64,000 nucleotides of DNA from Pontederia crassipes (taxonomy: Eukaryota > Streptophyta > Magnoliopsida > Commelinales > Pontederiaceae), in contig CM060188.1 in assembly GCA_030549335.1 (NCBI GenBank), forward strand, positions 2,418,001 to 2,482,000, given 5' to 3'. Below are positions 1 through 11,998 of the stretch, piece by piece (the stretch's first letter is position 1; each line of letters starts with the position of its first letter). A model generated the notes under the pieces. The model was not told the origin of the DNA and did no database searches. It saw only the letters and a program-made list of their open reading frames with translations. A program made the translations under genes and the position numbers.

Positions 1-643
1 ATTTCGATAGTTTTAATGATAAATTAAGCAGACTTAATGGTGGTATCTCTTATTTAAAAAAGCGACATCATATATCCTATTTTATTATTCACCATAACAA
101 TAAATATGAAATAGACTATCCACTAAAGGACATGCGTAGTAATCTGCATGTACAGTGAACATGAGACAAAACAAAAATGGATTTAGAATCTCGAGTATGC
201 TATTATTAATGATACCTACATAATTTTTAAGATCAAAATTATTTTAAGTAGATACCTTTTCTTTTATTTTCTTAAGTAAATTCTCTTTCTAAAACTCAAG
301 GAAAAAAGGACCTAGTGAACAGTGCATTTAAAAAAAAAATAGGAGAAAAACAAAGAGTACTTTTCATAGGGCTCTCCGAAATGAGTTAAGCAACTTCAAG
401 TTTCCAGGGTTCATCTGAAGCTTCAGACGGAATTGCCTATGTTCATAAGTACAACACCCATTAATCTTTCATCAGAAATGCTATATACACTATGCAGCAT
501 CCGACTCTAACCTCAAGGAGAGGAACCAAGTAAAAAAAATCATAAATATGCTAAAGATTTGCATGTATGCGTTATTTAATTCAACTCTAAACATAATTAT
601 TTTATTTTAAAAAGCAATAAGAATTGTTGAATTCTAAATATAA
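1..643. other. 3' flank of the monooxygenase gene
   Basis: This AT-rich stretch lies beyond the stop codon of the minus-strand monooxygenase gene and probably contains its 3' UTR and terminator region. I see no ORF, RNA gene or recognisable repeat in it. Confidence 0.5.
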
Positions 644-3600
644 TTATTCTATTTTCAAGAATTTCTTGAAGCTTTCCTCGGCTTGGGCAACAAGATGGTC
701 GTCTTCCCATTCATCTCGATAACTCTCTGGTCTTGCCAATCTGTTCATTGATGTTGCAGAGTACATAAGCTTCCTCCACTCGTCCACAGGAGGGAGTCCA
801 CATTCTTTCGCAAGCCAATCAACATATTCATACTGCAAAAGCCAATACACAAGTGTTTGTACGAACATTAGACAGGAAAACTTGAGGCAAGAAATATGAT
901 TCGCATCTTGCTTGTTTTCTGCAGCATGATGTTTACAGCACTCTGTATCATTACTCGCAGGACAATAACCTTTTCAGCTTCGGGATAACATAGATATCCC
1001 TCTTCCAAACAATTCTAGACTTTCAAATAACAAAGTTGCACCTTTTTCTTTATCCATTGACAAATTTAGCATCTCTCTCCTCTCAATTTTTTCATTAAAC
1101 ATTTTTGTGGAAGTAATTCTTACTTGAGAGATTAGAGCATGACATTATTTTGGAGAAAATACTACCTGAACTTTTGACATTCTGTGAGCATATCTCTTGG
1201 GCCACCCAGCAACTTCCAATTCTGAGTATAAGGCTTTGACATCTTCCAACATTTCTTTTTCAGTTGGAAGTGCAATTCGTCCGGATAAAGCACCTGCTAC
1301 CCACTTGCATTGCAGTTCAGACACGGAAAATGGACTCACCTGAGGTCATGATCATATTAAGATGTCAATAAGGTGCTCCCAGTATAAAGTCATGCATTAA
1401 GATATGTCATTTATACCTTCCAAGGGATCCCAATGAATGAAAGGTTAGGAGCAAGTGAGGGCGGAAAGACGTGCTTATAAAGAGGTCCAACGCAGTTGTC
1501 GTCCACACTGACAATACCATTGGTATCAAGAAAGGGGAAATCATACTTGTACCTGGACAAAATTTTAAAAAAATATTAATAAAAAAATGTCAAGAGAGTA
1601 TCATATATGTTCTGATGAAGACCAGTAAATGCTTTAGACATACATGCAGCAGAACATAGAATATCAGAGAGCATCATTTATGCTCCAACGAAGGCCAGGA
1701 AAGGTTTTACACCTACATGCAGCATCTAGTCAACTACTTTAAACTCAAAATCAAATGGTGTATACAAAAGTTTTAAGCAGAGCCCTTCAAAGAATACAAT
1801 TATGTTGAAGTGGTGTACGAAATGAGATAACAAACAAGGCTAATCCAATTAGAAATAAAAGTAGCAATATGCAGAATCTCCTAAGCTCATTTATATTTTC
1901 TGAACAATCAACTCCCACAGCATATAATGAAATTAAGTACACTAAGAGAAGCCACCAAAGCTGGAAAGCAAATAGGCATACAAAAGTTTTCACACTCTGG
2001 ACATACCCAGTACAGTGCATGACGATATCAACGTGGAAGGTAGTTCCATCTTCGAATATCACAGTACCGTCATTACAGGCGTTGGCTATCTGTGCGTGAA
2101 CTCTGTTAATAGAAGACAAGAATATAGACATCCGTCCTCAATGTATGAAATATGTGAGTGCCACAGCTGGCAAGGTAGTGAGCTTTTACCATAGGAAGAA
2201 GCCAAATGTTGTCATAGCCAGATAGCTTTGTTGCAGGCTCATTGGCTGCTGATCTCCTTGCAATATAGACTTCTTTAGCTAGTCCAGCGATTTCTCTTGA
2301 TATGTCGCTAGCACTAGCTGAACTCCCAATTATAACCACGGCCTGCCCTTTGCAAGAAAGTTTTACAACTAAAGAATAAAAGACATAATTCCAGTGCCCT
2401 CATGGTTCCTCATAAACTGTAACTTGTAAGACAAATCCAAACAAACAGAAAGCTTACTTTATTAAGGAATGGATCGGGAACACGATAATTGTGGCTATGA
2501 ATTTGTTTCCCTGGCCATGTATCAATACCTGAAAAAGAAACATATGCATAAAATTGTTTTCAATTTTGTGTATACAGGGCACTCCATTTGTGTTCATTGA
2601 GATATTAAATTGGAAATCCCAAAACTCAACAAATCTACACACAATACAACCTAAGAATAACTTGAAAAAATAAACAAAATCGGTGAAATCAATGGGGAAT
2701 CAAGGTTAACACTGGACGAGAATTCGGAGGAAAAAAACACTCATCCTCCAATTTAGGATTCTCGGATCCTCTTAGAGCTAAAACGAAATTTTCTAGGCAT
2801 GTTAAATCAAGCATGTACTTTTGAGCAACTACCACATTTCTAGCATATCAGTAACAAGCATTAAAACATGTACAACCACATAATTTTATCAAACAATTAC
2901 AGGTGATAAAAATTAACGAGCATCAAAACATGCTGCAACAACTGCAAGAACAACAAAAAGAAGTTGATTTGAACATTACCAGGAATTTCCGCGAGCCTTA
3001 CCAGGAATTTCCGCGAGCCGAGGCTCAGTGAAATGCCCGTTGCAAACGACCACTCCGTCATAGACCTCGCTGGCATCGCCTCCTCCTTTCCTGCCGCTAC
3101 ATGCTTCGTCGATCGCTCTTGAAATCACCGACCACCGCCCGTCATCCTCCCTCCTCTCCACCCTCACGACCTCCGTCCGGAACCGAACCAACCCATTCAG
3201 ATCGAAGTCTCTAGCGAAAGCCTCCAGATAACATAGAACCTCCGGGTGTCCGGGGAACCTCCGGGGATCCAAAAAGCTCCGGCGGGCGGAGAAGGGGTAG
3301 TCGAGGAAGCTCATGCACTCGCGCGGGAGGTTGACGCGGAGTGAGCGGTAGAGGCTCGAGTGGACGATCTCCCGCCCGGGGTTGAGGCCCAGGGGATCGG
3401 AGTCGGTGGCGGGGGTGTAGATCCATGTGCCGCCCACGCCGGCCTCGCGCTCGAAGACGACGACGCGGTGGCCCTCGCGTCGGAGCTCCCGGGCGGCGAC
3501 TAGGCCGGAGGCGCCGGCTCCGATGACTGCGACGCTGCAGGACACTGCCGCCGCCGGAAGCGAGACGGCGGCGGCGGGAAGCGGCGGAGGAACGAGAGGT

Positions 3601-3647
3601 TGGGAAGGCATTCTAGCGAACGAGGAGCTGGTGCTGAATGCCTTCAA
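644..3647 (-). CDS. flavin-containing monooxygenase, FMO GS-OX-like
   Basis: Predicted NADPH- and FAD-dependent S-oxygenase of the plant FMO GS-OX clade. Seven exons fit splice sites and phase: 3647-3002, 2528-2458, 2342-2190, 2089-2007, 1552-1417, 1339-1166, 832-644, giving 483 residues. A second Met at residue 13 (3611) would give 471 and fits the usual family start better. The FAD motif GAGASG is at residues 43-48, the FMO signature WPGKQIHSHNYR near 220-231, the NADPH motif GSSASA at 245-250, and the family motif MHCTGY follows in exon 4. Arabidopsis GS-OX enzymes oxidise methylthioalkyl glucosinolates and a garlic relative oxidises S-allylcysteine; a monocot is not expected to make glucosinolates, so the substrate is unknown. 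Exon 1 is very GC-rich, later exons are not. The exon 1 donor lies in a 22-bp tandem duplication. Confidence 0.9.
1607..1732. repeat. imperfect tandem duplication in FMO intron 4
   Basis: Two similar ~55-bp segments, about 75 bp apart, share the run ACATGCAGCA and a GAAG(A/G)CCAG core. They lie in the intron between exons 5 and 4 of the monooxygenase gene and have no coding consequence. Confidence 0.6.
2976..3019. repeat. 22-bp perfect tandem duplication spanning a splice donor
   Basis: The 22-base unit at 2976-2997 is repeated exactly at 2998-3019. On the minus strand each copy contains CCTGGTAA, so exon 1 of the monooxygenase gene has two identical donor cores. Only the gene-proximal donor (exon ending at 3002) keeps frame with exon 2. 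The other (exon ending at 2980) adds 22 nt and reaches a stop soon after. Confidence 0.95.
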
Positions 3648-5249
3648 TCATAACTTCCAGCTCGGATCGACCGCCATGTCCTTAATAATTTATTTTTATT
3701 TATTATAACATAATAGAGAAAATTGGTGATTTGTTGTGCCTTTGCCACTCATGCATCATTTTCCGAGGTTTTCTGTGAACTATTTTTTTAATCTTTTATC
3801 CTTGAATATTAATTTTTTCTAATTAATATTCTGATCAAGACAATGCGGTACTTGGGCCTTTAAACAAAACTAAAATGCTATTCTATTATTGCTTTTCTAT
3901 CTGTTGGACTGGGCTCCTTAACCAATTATTGGTTGGACTCAAGTACTTGGGCCTTTAAAAAAACTAAAATGTTTCTGTGTTATTTTTTTTTCTCTTCTTT
4001 ATTTTCTGGATATTTTTTTTCTATAAAACAAGATCAAATAGATTTTCCTCCTTAATTGTAAGAAAAAAGAACTACTAAAAATAATATCTTGTCAAATAAA
4101 ATTTCCTCATAACGATAGTGTAACGCACTAGGACTCATATATCAAGAGTTGAAATTTTTTTTCATCTTGACCCATATCCTCAAGGATTTTCGCCCTGGGT
4201 GCACGATGGTGCAAACATAGATCAAAGGAGTCCTATGAAACTTCTTTTATTATTTGCCTTTTGTCTTGGGGGATATGGGAGATGTGAAATTATGTGCATC
4301 TTCGATGTAAACATGCAACCATTGGGATGGTATGGTAGAAGACGCTCGTTGGATCTGATGAGTTCTTCAGTTCTCACCTCCCTCGAGCACACAACCCCCA
4401 AGACTCAATACGGATCGATGGGAGCCACCTCCGCACTCTTGGTTTAGATTTAACTCAAATAGGTCATTCGTCAGCCTGACACGGTAGGTGGTATGAGATT
4501 TATTCTTTGAAACAGTGACTTTTCTATACTTTTTGCAGGAGCTTATAGGCGACAAGCAAAATCGATTCTAGAACTCGAGACGGGCGCTCTTTTGCATGGA
4601 CTTAGAATTTGCTATCATAGAAATCTCATACATATCCAAGTATGTACCGACTTCGAGGTCCTCACGAAGATTATCAATAGTGACGGCCATCCCCATTATT
4701 GTAAATGTGGTTTATGAAATTAAATGCTTGTTGCAAAAGGTTTCCCTTTTATTTTTGTACAGCACTGTTATCGTGAAGCTAACTGTGCTGATTTTTTTGG
4801 CAAATATGGTTCGCTCTATTATTGGTGATCTTTTTTTAGAGTCACTTCCTCCTTCGAGATTACTTCAATTATTGTACGAGGACTCCTCAGGTACCTTTAT
4901 TAATATATAGTTAACTTTTCTTTAAAAAAAGTTTTTTCTTTTTTTCGTCATAACTTGTGGTTGGCCATTCTATCTTGTTTTATTACAATTAATCATTTTA
5001 ATCAATAAACCATATATGCATGTTATCTTAAATGATATAATGTATGTGTGTCAAGAGTTCAGCGACTCAAAATGATGGCGTCGTTTGCGTAATACATGTC
5101 CAAACATTATTATGTTTTTGTTAGTGTATTGTTATCCATTAATAATAGTATGTTGTCATGTGAACTTTGATATTTATAAAATTTTAATGTGTGCCTATTA
5201 ATTCCACTCGGATTGGAACTTGGAAGTGTTGACATGCCTCCACATATTG
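3648..5249. other. intergenic, no gene seen
   Basis: This region should hold the promoter of the minus-strand monooxygenase gene (just above 3650) and is otherwise AT-rich. A ~30-bp direct repeat beginning TACTTGGGCCTTTAAA occurs near 3850 and 3942. Short ORFs here show no family resemblance. Confidence 0.5.
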
Positions 5250-5860
5250 ATCAATATTATCAAAATTGGATCGAACTAGCTAGTTCAATCGGTTTAATCG
5301 CGACAAAAAATTCGGTTCGATTTAATTACAAAATTTTTTTTGTTATTGTATCGAAAAAAATTGAGCAATCGGTTCAATTCAAATTTTGAAAAATGATTAA
5401 AATAGGAAAGTTTAAAAAAGGTAAAAAATAAGAGAATATGACATGTATAAAATTACATAGAAATCGAAATAAAAAAGATAAGTATTTAAAATTGAATAAT
5501 ACTAAAATGAAAAATTATCAAAGGGTATAAATAAAGAAAATAAAAAAGAAAGTGTAAAAAAAAGAATAATTTAAGATAAAATTTATTAATATGACATCTA
5601 TCATTAATAAATAATAGATATTAAATTAATAATAATTTATTTATTTTTATATGTTAATCATATTAAAACTTTAAATAAATAAAAAATATATTATATTAAT
5701 TTTTAATATTATCAATAAATTATTAGTATAATATTCATATACTATATTAACTTATATTATATCTTTATAATTATTATAAATAATATTATTTTAATAAAAT
5801 TCGATCGATCGGTTCAATCATGACCGATAAAAAGTTAGATCCGATCGATCATGAAAATAT
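5250..5860. repeat. AT-rich MITE-like repeat, copy A
   Basis: Edges rich in GGATCGAACT and GATCGATCGGTTCAATC enclose a core of almost pure A/T. The segment near 5780-5815 matches, in inverse orientation, the segment near 51305-51350. The two regions therefore look like copies of one non-autonomous repeat family in opposite orientation. I could not fix the ends or a target-site duplication. Confidence 0.45.
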
Positions 5861-7465
5861 TGATATATTTTGCTCTCTTTCGAGTTTGTGGTGTGTGATC
5901 GGATGACCAGTCAAACACAAGCCACTGAGGCAGAGAGGCGTCCCCCACTACCACATGAGTTAAGGAGAGAGAAAGGGAAAAAGAGGAGAGAGAGAGAGAG
6001 CCACACAACACTCCTCACAAAGTTGACGCGGACACTGGCTTTGCTCGCTGTCCATGCTGCTGCTAAGCTCACCATATGAAAAGACACATTATGTCGGGTT
6101 CGCAAAACAGAACAATGGAATTATGTCTCGAGTTGCTGGTAGCTTCAAATTTAATTTTTAAAATTATCATTTTGATAAAAAAATTTATTTATATCATTTT
6201 AATTCAAATATCAAATTAATTAAATACTAATAAATCTCGACAGAAAAAAAAAGACACATTATATCATTGCGTAGGATGAGATAACTAAGATTAGCTCCCT
6301 TTTTGTTTGCTTTAGGATGTTAATTTTTTCTCTCAGCATCTCATCCTATTTGAAGCAGAAAACATAAACAATAATAATAGTGGCCTTAATTAAGAGGACC
6401 AGGTCCATTGGACCAACAAATTAATCATCGACATGCTTGTACGGCTGCCAAGTGCCAACTTAATGCAAATTCGTCATCTGACTTAGCTCTGGCCATCGGT
6501 GGGCATTCAGGGCAGCCTACTCTGTTAATTTTACACACTTGATTATTGCATATTCCAATATTACATGATAAGTTATTTCAAATTATACATAGTATACCTT
6601 GTAATTTTATATACTTTATTATAAGTTATTTGACTAATTATAGATTTTACGTCTGCATGTGCGTCTTCCTAAGCCTTTTTTTAGGAGAAAAATTATATAT
6701 ATAGAACATTTGATGTAGAACGATTGTAGAGCACTAGTTTTTTTTATTAAACTAATAAAATAATTATATATTACTTTTTAATATATGTTAAATAAAAGAT
6801 AATTAAGATCAAGATCATCCAATTATTCGATCATCATGATCAAGCCATATTAATAAATATGATTAATTCAACGATTGTAATTTATTTAGCCTTAGATGAT
6901 ATATTTTTATTATCAAATTATCCAAATAAATATATATTATCTTATCTAAGAAGTATATAATTAATTTAATGATGAATTAGAATCATTAAATTAATTAAAT
7001 AATAAAAAATAAGTATTCTACACGAAAGTATAGCCCCTTTTTTTAGATTAATTTTTTTTATCGTACACCCCGCAGACCTCCCACCGCAGGGATCCCACAT
7101 GTTAAGTGGGTCCCATAAGAAGATTTGGCGTCAAGCTTCGTGCAGTTAATGCGGCGCGGGTCCCAAACTAGAGACAAAAAATGCACCCACGTTTCATCGT
7201 CAAGTCCCTTTCGAAAAAGAGGAAAGCCGTATGACATGAGCGAGAAAGCTTGGAAACATATATATATATCATCATCATCATATAACATATCCCCAAGTTG
7301 CCCCACCACCACCACCACATTTATAATTGTATCAAGACAACCGCCCTCCAATAAATTTTTTTATTCTAGCACATGAGTCCCAAATTGCCCCCAAATTGTG
7401 GTAGGACAGTTTAAATTAGATAAATGAAAAATATATAATTAATTTATTATTTTCTATAGTTTCTC
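5861..7465. other. intergenic, no gene seen
   Basis: AT-rich DNA with a short GC-richer patch at 5900-6080 and another at 7060-7350. The stretch 7038-7105 is an inverted partial copy of the interior of the neighbouring hAT-like element (shared core GTGGGATCCCTGC plus AATTAATCTAA). The ORFs here look like chance. Confidence 0.45.
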
Positions 7466-7855
7466 GTAGTCGTGAACAAATCCGACTCGACTCGATCAAA
7501 TTTGGTCAGGTCGAGTTGAGTCAAGCCCCTTGGAGGCAGAAAATTCGACCCAATTCGATTCGATTCGAGTCGAGAAAAAAAATTAATCTAAGAAAAAAAA
7601 ATTCCTGCGGTGGGATCCCTGCAGTGGAAAATTAATCTAAGAAAAGAAAATTTTAATCAAAGAAAAGTAAGACAAAAAATTAAAAAAAGGAAAATTTAAT
7701 CTAAGAAAAGGAAAATTAAAAAAAGGAAAATTTAATCTAAGAAAAAGTTGGATTCGAGTCGGGTCCGACCCGACCAAGACCCAATCCGATCCAAACTAAG
7801 TCGGGTCGGTCGGATTGTCGAGTTCACCGAGTCGATCCGACCGATGAACACTCCT
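7466..7855. mobile_element. hAT-like MITE (GGTCGGGT family), copy 1
   Basis: A 390-bp element flanked by a perfect 8-bp TSD, AGTTTCTC at 7458-7465 and 7856-7863. The ends carry inverted GTGAACA/TGAACAC sequences next to runs of (A)TCCGAC and GGTCGGGT. The core is A-rich and contains a ~33-bp tandem repeat (GGAAAATTTAATCTAAG unit). An 8-bp TSD is characteristic of the hAT superfamily. It has no coding capacity, so it would have needed a transposase supplied in trans. Confidence 0.8.
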
Positions 7856-7965
7856 AGTTTCTCTAATGTCCTTACAGTTTTATTTCTTTTTTTATATTTT
7901 ACAAGTCTATTTATAAGTTGACAGTAATCACAGTGTGGTGTGTTTGATGACTCCCCTCTCTCTTC

Positions 7966-8005
7966 GTGGGGTAGGGGGTGGGTGGGTGGGTGGGGGGGGG
8001 GGGGG
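7966..8005 (+). other. G-rich tract with 14-G homopolymer
   Basis: GTGGGGTAGGGGGTGGGTGGG leads into an uninterrupted run of 14 G (7992-8005). At least five G-runs of three or more are separated by one-base loops, the classical pattern for a G-quadruplex on the plus strand. Confidence 0.8.
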
Positions 8006-10397
8006 TTGCAACGTCGAAGTTAGATGGCTCGGAAGGAGACGATTTGGAGGATGACGGCCTCCCACACGTCGAGTCTGGATATGCCAAAGGTGTCGTTGGT
8101 GAAGCAAAGAAGAATGCATGAGTCCACCAGAGGCAGGTGGTAGCACCCCAAACTTTTTTATTTTTAAAATTATTTGTTCTTTTAGTTTTTTTATTATTTT
8201 TAATGACAAACCGTGTAAACAAAAATAATTAGAAAATTGCATATAGTCCTCTCCGGTGAAATAAGTAAATAATTGTAAGACGGTTTTAGTTATAATTTGA
8301 AGTTGAGAAAATTAGTTGGGAAAGATCAATAAAGTGTTTTTTGAAATTTATCCAAGAAAATCATTGCTTTGTCTGAAGAAAGTTCCAGGGTTCATTTCAT
8401 TTTTCTTCAAATTTTCTTATTGATTTATATAAATATCATAAGCGTCCAAATAGATATAGTGGGAAATTTTGTCATTCTCCCAAATACGTACATCATTGTC
8501 GATGGAGCGACCAATGTTCGCTAAGTAGTCGGTTAATTGATTAGTCTCTTTAAAATAATATTTAGTTGCCAATGGCTAAATGATAAATGTTCAAAATAAG
8601 ATACCAATAATTCCACTTCAAAATATATTATTATCACTTCATCACGCAAAAGTATTAAATATTTTTATCTTTATAGTTGTGTTTGGCTCTTAAACTTTGA
8701 CCGGAACTTACCCAAGTTTCAAAATTTTGATCAAACAACAAATGATCAAGTGATCAATTGATCAAAATTCTTGTTGGACGAGAATTTTATTTTTTTTCCT
8801 TTTTTTACCTTTTAATTATTTATTATATTTTAATTAGTAAAATATTATTAATTACTATTTAATATTAATATTATTCATTAAAGCATTTTTTATATTATCT
8901 TAAATAATAATCAATTATAATATTTTATTTATTAATATATTATCATTCACACTTATGAAATAATAGTATAAATATTTTTTCATAAAATAGAATTATATTA
9001 TTAATATAAATATTTCTCATATTTTTTTAAATAAATAAATACATGATATTTTAATTTACTATAATTTTACACGACATCAAATAATAAATTATATAATTAA
9101 TTCTTATTTTTTTATTTAAACACCTACTAAAACTTATCTATTAAATCATCTTTTTAAATTTCTATTATTATATTTTTCATCCAAACACACAGTCTAAATT
9201 TTTTTATCAAATTAATTAATTTTCAAAAATTAACGAGAATTAAAAATTTTTAATCCAAACAGTGTCCGTAGTATATTTTAAAGCGACAATAATAATATCA
9301 TTAAAGTAATGTGCTAGATGTGCCACTCACTTCTCAGGTGCTTTAGGGTGATATGGATTTGTGGACAAGGATTTTGGGAACAAATTCAATGTTCGGATGT
9401 AAGGAGATTTTGGGAAATCCCATTGTTGGCTGAACTTGAGGCTTTGGGGGCATAACTCGTGCTTAAGCTGTAAAGGAAGAGTTGTGACAAGGAATAATAA
9501 ATGTCACGCTGGTGACCTTGGCTTCTCCAATGAAGAATCCAATTGAATAAATTTTAATTCTGCCTGAAGGCGAAGACACCTATCCATTCAGATGTAAGAA
9601 ATCAATCATAATCCCCAAACCTAACCAATGCCTTCTTGCAAACTGTCCACGCCACTGAAAGAAGGTTTCATTTTTTACTTTCCAAATACCCCCACAAAGT
9701 AATAGGCAAGAAGAAGGAGACTGTGTTGGAATATCATTTTAATATTGAGTTTAATATGAAAATAATTATATAATTAATGCTTGTTAAAATATACTAAAGT
9801 TCAAATAAAATAATTAAAATATTTATGAGCATATTTATTAACATGAATGATATAAAATTATATGTGTAAATATCAAAAGATGTATATATCAAAATGTTAA
9901 AGGGTGTATATATATACTAAAAAATGTATAAAATTTAATAGGTATATATATATATATATATGATCAAAAGGTACATTAATGTCAAAAGACATATATAAAG
10001 ATCAAAGGATGCATTTGAAGGCTTCATAATGAGTGAAATTTCAAATTCCTTGTGCCTATATTATAAATAGATGGTCATAATTTTCAAAACACACAACAAT
10101 TTGAATGAAATCTATTTTGTGAAAAGTGAATATAAGAAGTCGATAAACAACTTGCTTGTGATCTAAACAGAACAATGAACGATTGTAAATTTTCGCATTA
10201 AGTTTATTAAGTTTCCTAATTCGTCATGATTCGATTTAGTTTTGTTATTATGATTCTTTTAGACTGATTTTGATTTTGAAATAAAATTCAATAGGATAAT
10301 ATAAGAAGAATAATATGAATATGCTGCATCATTTTGAATTGTAATTTACAACATACGAAGTAGGTTGAACGATTTATTGTAAAGATATTTTTTTATA

Positions 10398-10423
10398 TAC
10401 AATAAGTCGATCGACTTATTGTA
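10398..10423. other. 26-bp perfect palindrome
   Basis: The sequence centred on GTCGATCGAC is perfectly self-complementary over 26 bases with no spacer (core AATAAGTCGATCGACTTATT). No gene is nearby and its role is unknown. Confidence 0.85.
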
Positions 10424-10609
10424 ACACGATGATGTACGCTCATAGGCCTCGTATAAAAAGGGTGAAAGTTAATCGTGTGACTGTAAAATGGGCGAACAAG
10501 TAAAGAAAGTGTGGAAGTTGGACTCCACAAGAGTTTACCTACATTGATGAGTAGAATGTGTGCCGGAGGGCTAGAGAGTGGTTCATGTCTTGGTTTATGT
10601 GGCCTGCCG

Positions 10610-11998
10610 TAAATCCTTAATTGTTGAATAAAACAAATAATTTGGTTTTTTTTCTTAAAATTAGGCTTCAATTTGCAAATTACATATTGCAGAACTATTT
10701 TTTATAAATATATTTTGTTAAACATAAATTAATCTAATAAATTTCATATTAGATATGTGATGTGTGACTGTGTCATTTGACAAAATAAACTAAACAAGAT
10801 ATAAATTTCGAATATCTTTTATTTTTTTCTTCAATTCACGAGTTTCACCATTTTATGTGATAAAAAATAATGCGCGAAATATGGACCACGTATTTCGCAT
10901 CATGAGATATTTATTATTTCCATTCCACATACACACACATTTTACATTTAGTAGTTATAAGATTAATTAATATTACTTTAAACTGATAATTAATTCTAGA
11001 TATTTCCAACCAAATAATTCAAATTCAAATATTCCGACATTAAGCTCATCGTTTGTGGACACCGATCAAAAAATTAGTTAAGAATACGCAAATTGATCGA
11101 TTAAACATAGCATAATGCCATGATTTATAATTAATTAACTATTTGGTCAAATTCTAAGCCAAAGATGCGAATGAATCCTCTACGCTGCTAGGAATCAAAT
11201 TAATCATCATTTAATAATTTATTCTTCTCCAAAGAGTAAGGAGCCATAATTGGTTGATACATGATCGAGTTTTCTAATTCTTTTTAAGAATATTAATATA
11301 TTAACATTTTATGATTAGATGGCCACAAATAACATTGACCCAATAGCTAAACCGTGGAATAATGTGCTGCTGAGATGCCGTCCATTAAGAAGCAAACGAC
11401 CATAATTAAGAATTAAACAATGAGCATTTAATTACTCTGTCAATTTTTTTTGCTAATAATTTAATGTGTTTGTTGAGCAGTTTGAATTGATTAATTTATC
11501 CAGATAAACTGATATTCAACTAATTATATTACTTTATAATGAAAAGTTGGTAGATTACGAATAAGTTATTTGATTAATTTTATACATAAGCACCCAATGA
11601 GTAAGAAATAGTAGCACAAATGTCAACCACTAAATCTAGATCTTCTCAAAGTTATAAATACTTATGACATATTCACTTTTCACATGGGATCATTTTGATA
11701 TTTAAAAACTCGATCATAAATCAACCAACTTCATGGTAGATTAATTTAAATCTTCATTAGTTCGTCTAGGTAGCAAAAATTATTTCTAAAACTTGCATTT
11801 GATCAATGGTCCCATATTTTGATCTAAAATAAATTGATCCTATTTTTTATTTTTATTTTGTCAAATGGCACAGTGACACATCACATATCTAATATGATAT
11901 TTATTAGATTTTGTATTTTAAAATAGCAATGCAATATGTATTTTGCAAATTGAAGTCTTTCTTAAGATTTTTTTTCATAACAATTTATCGGTATCCAA
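10610..11998. mobile_element. unit with ~150-bp inverted arms, probable foldback/MULE-like element
   Basis: The arm at about 10640-10795 and the reverse complement of about 11840-11980 match closely over phrases such as CTTCAATTTGCAAA, ACATATTGCA, CATATTAGATATGTGATGTG and CATTTGACAAAATAAA. Weaker similarity continues outwards to about 10610 and 11998. The arms enclose ~1.0 kb of AT-rich DNA with no ORF. Long arms without an encoded transposase fit a foldback or Mutator-like non-autonomous element; I could not identify a TSD, so the exact ends are uncertain. Confidence 0.65.

Larger units (their letters stand above)
7856..10609. other. intergenic with retroelement scraps
   Basis: A G-rich run (7966-8005) is listed separately. 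On the minus strand 8450-8560 reads like the tail of a plant LINE-type RNase H domain (TDYLANIGRSID), and on the plus strand near 9420 a phrase LLAELEAL resembles the start of such a domain. From about 9723 (TGTTGGAATATC) to about 10150 the sequence is AT-rich with a TATAAATAGATGG box, as in a decayed LTR, but I see no partner repeat or TSD. No intact gene. Confidence 0.4.

Noticed and set aside
9723-10150. solo LTR
   Set aside because: A TGTTGGAA start and TATA-like box are suggestive, but no matching end, partner LTR or TSD was found; kept only as a remark in the gap entry.
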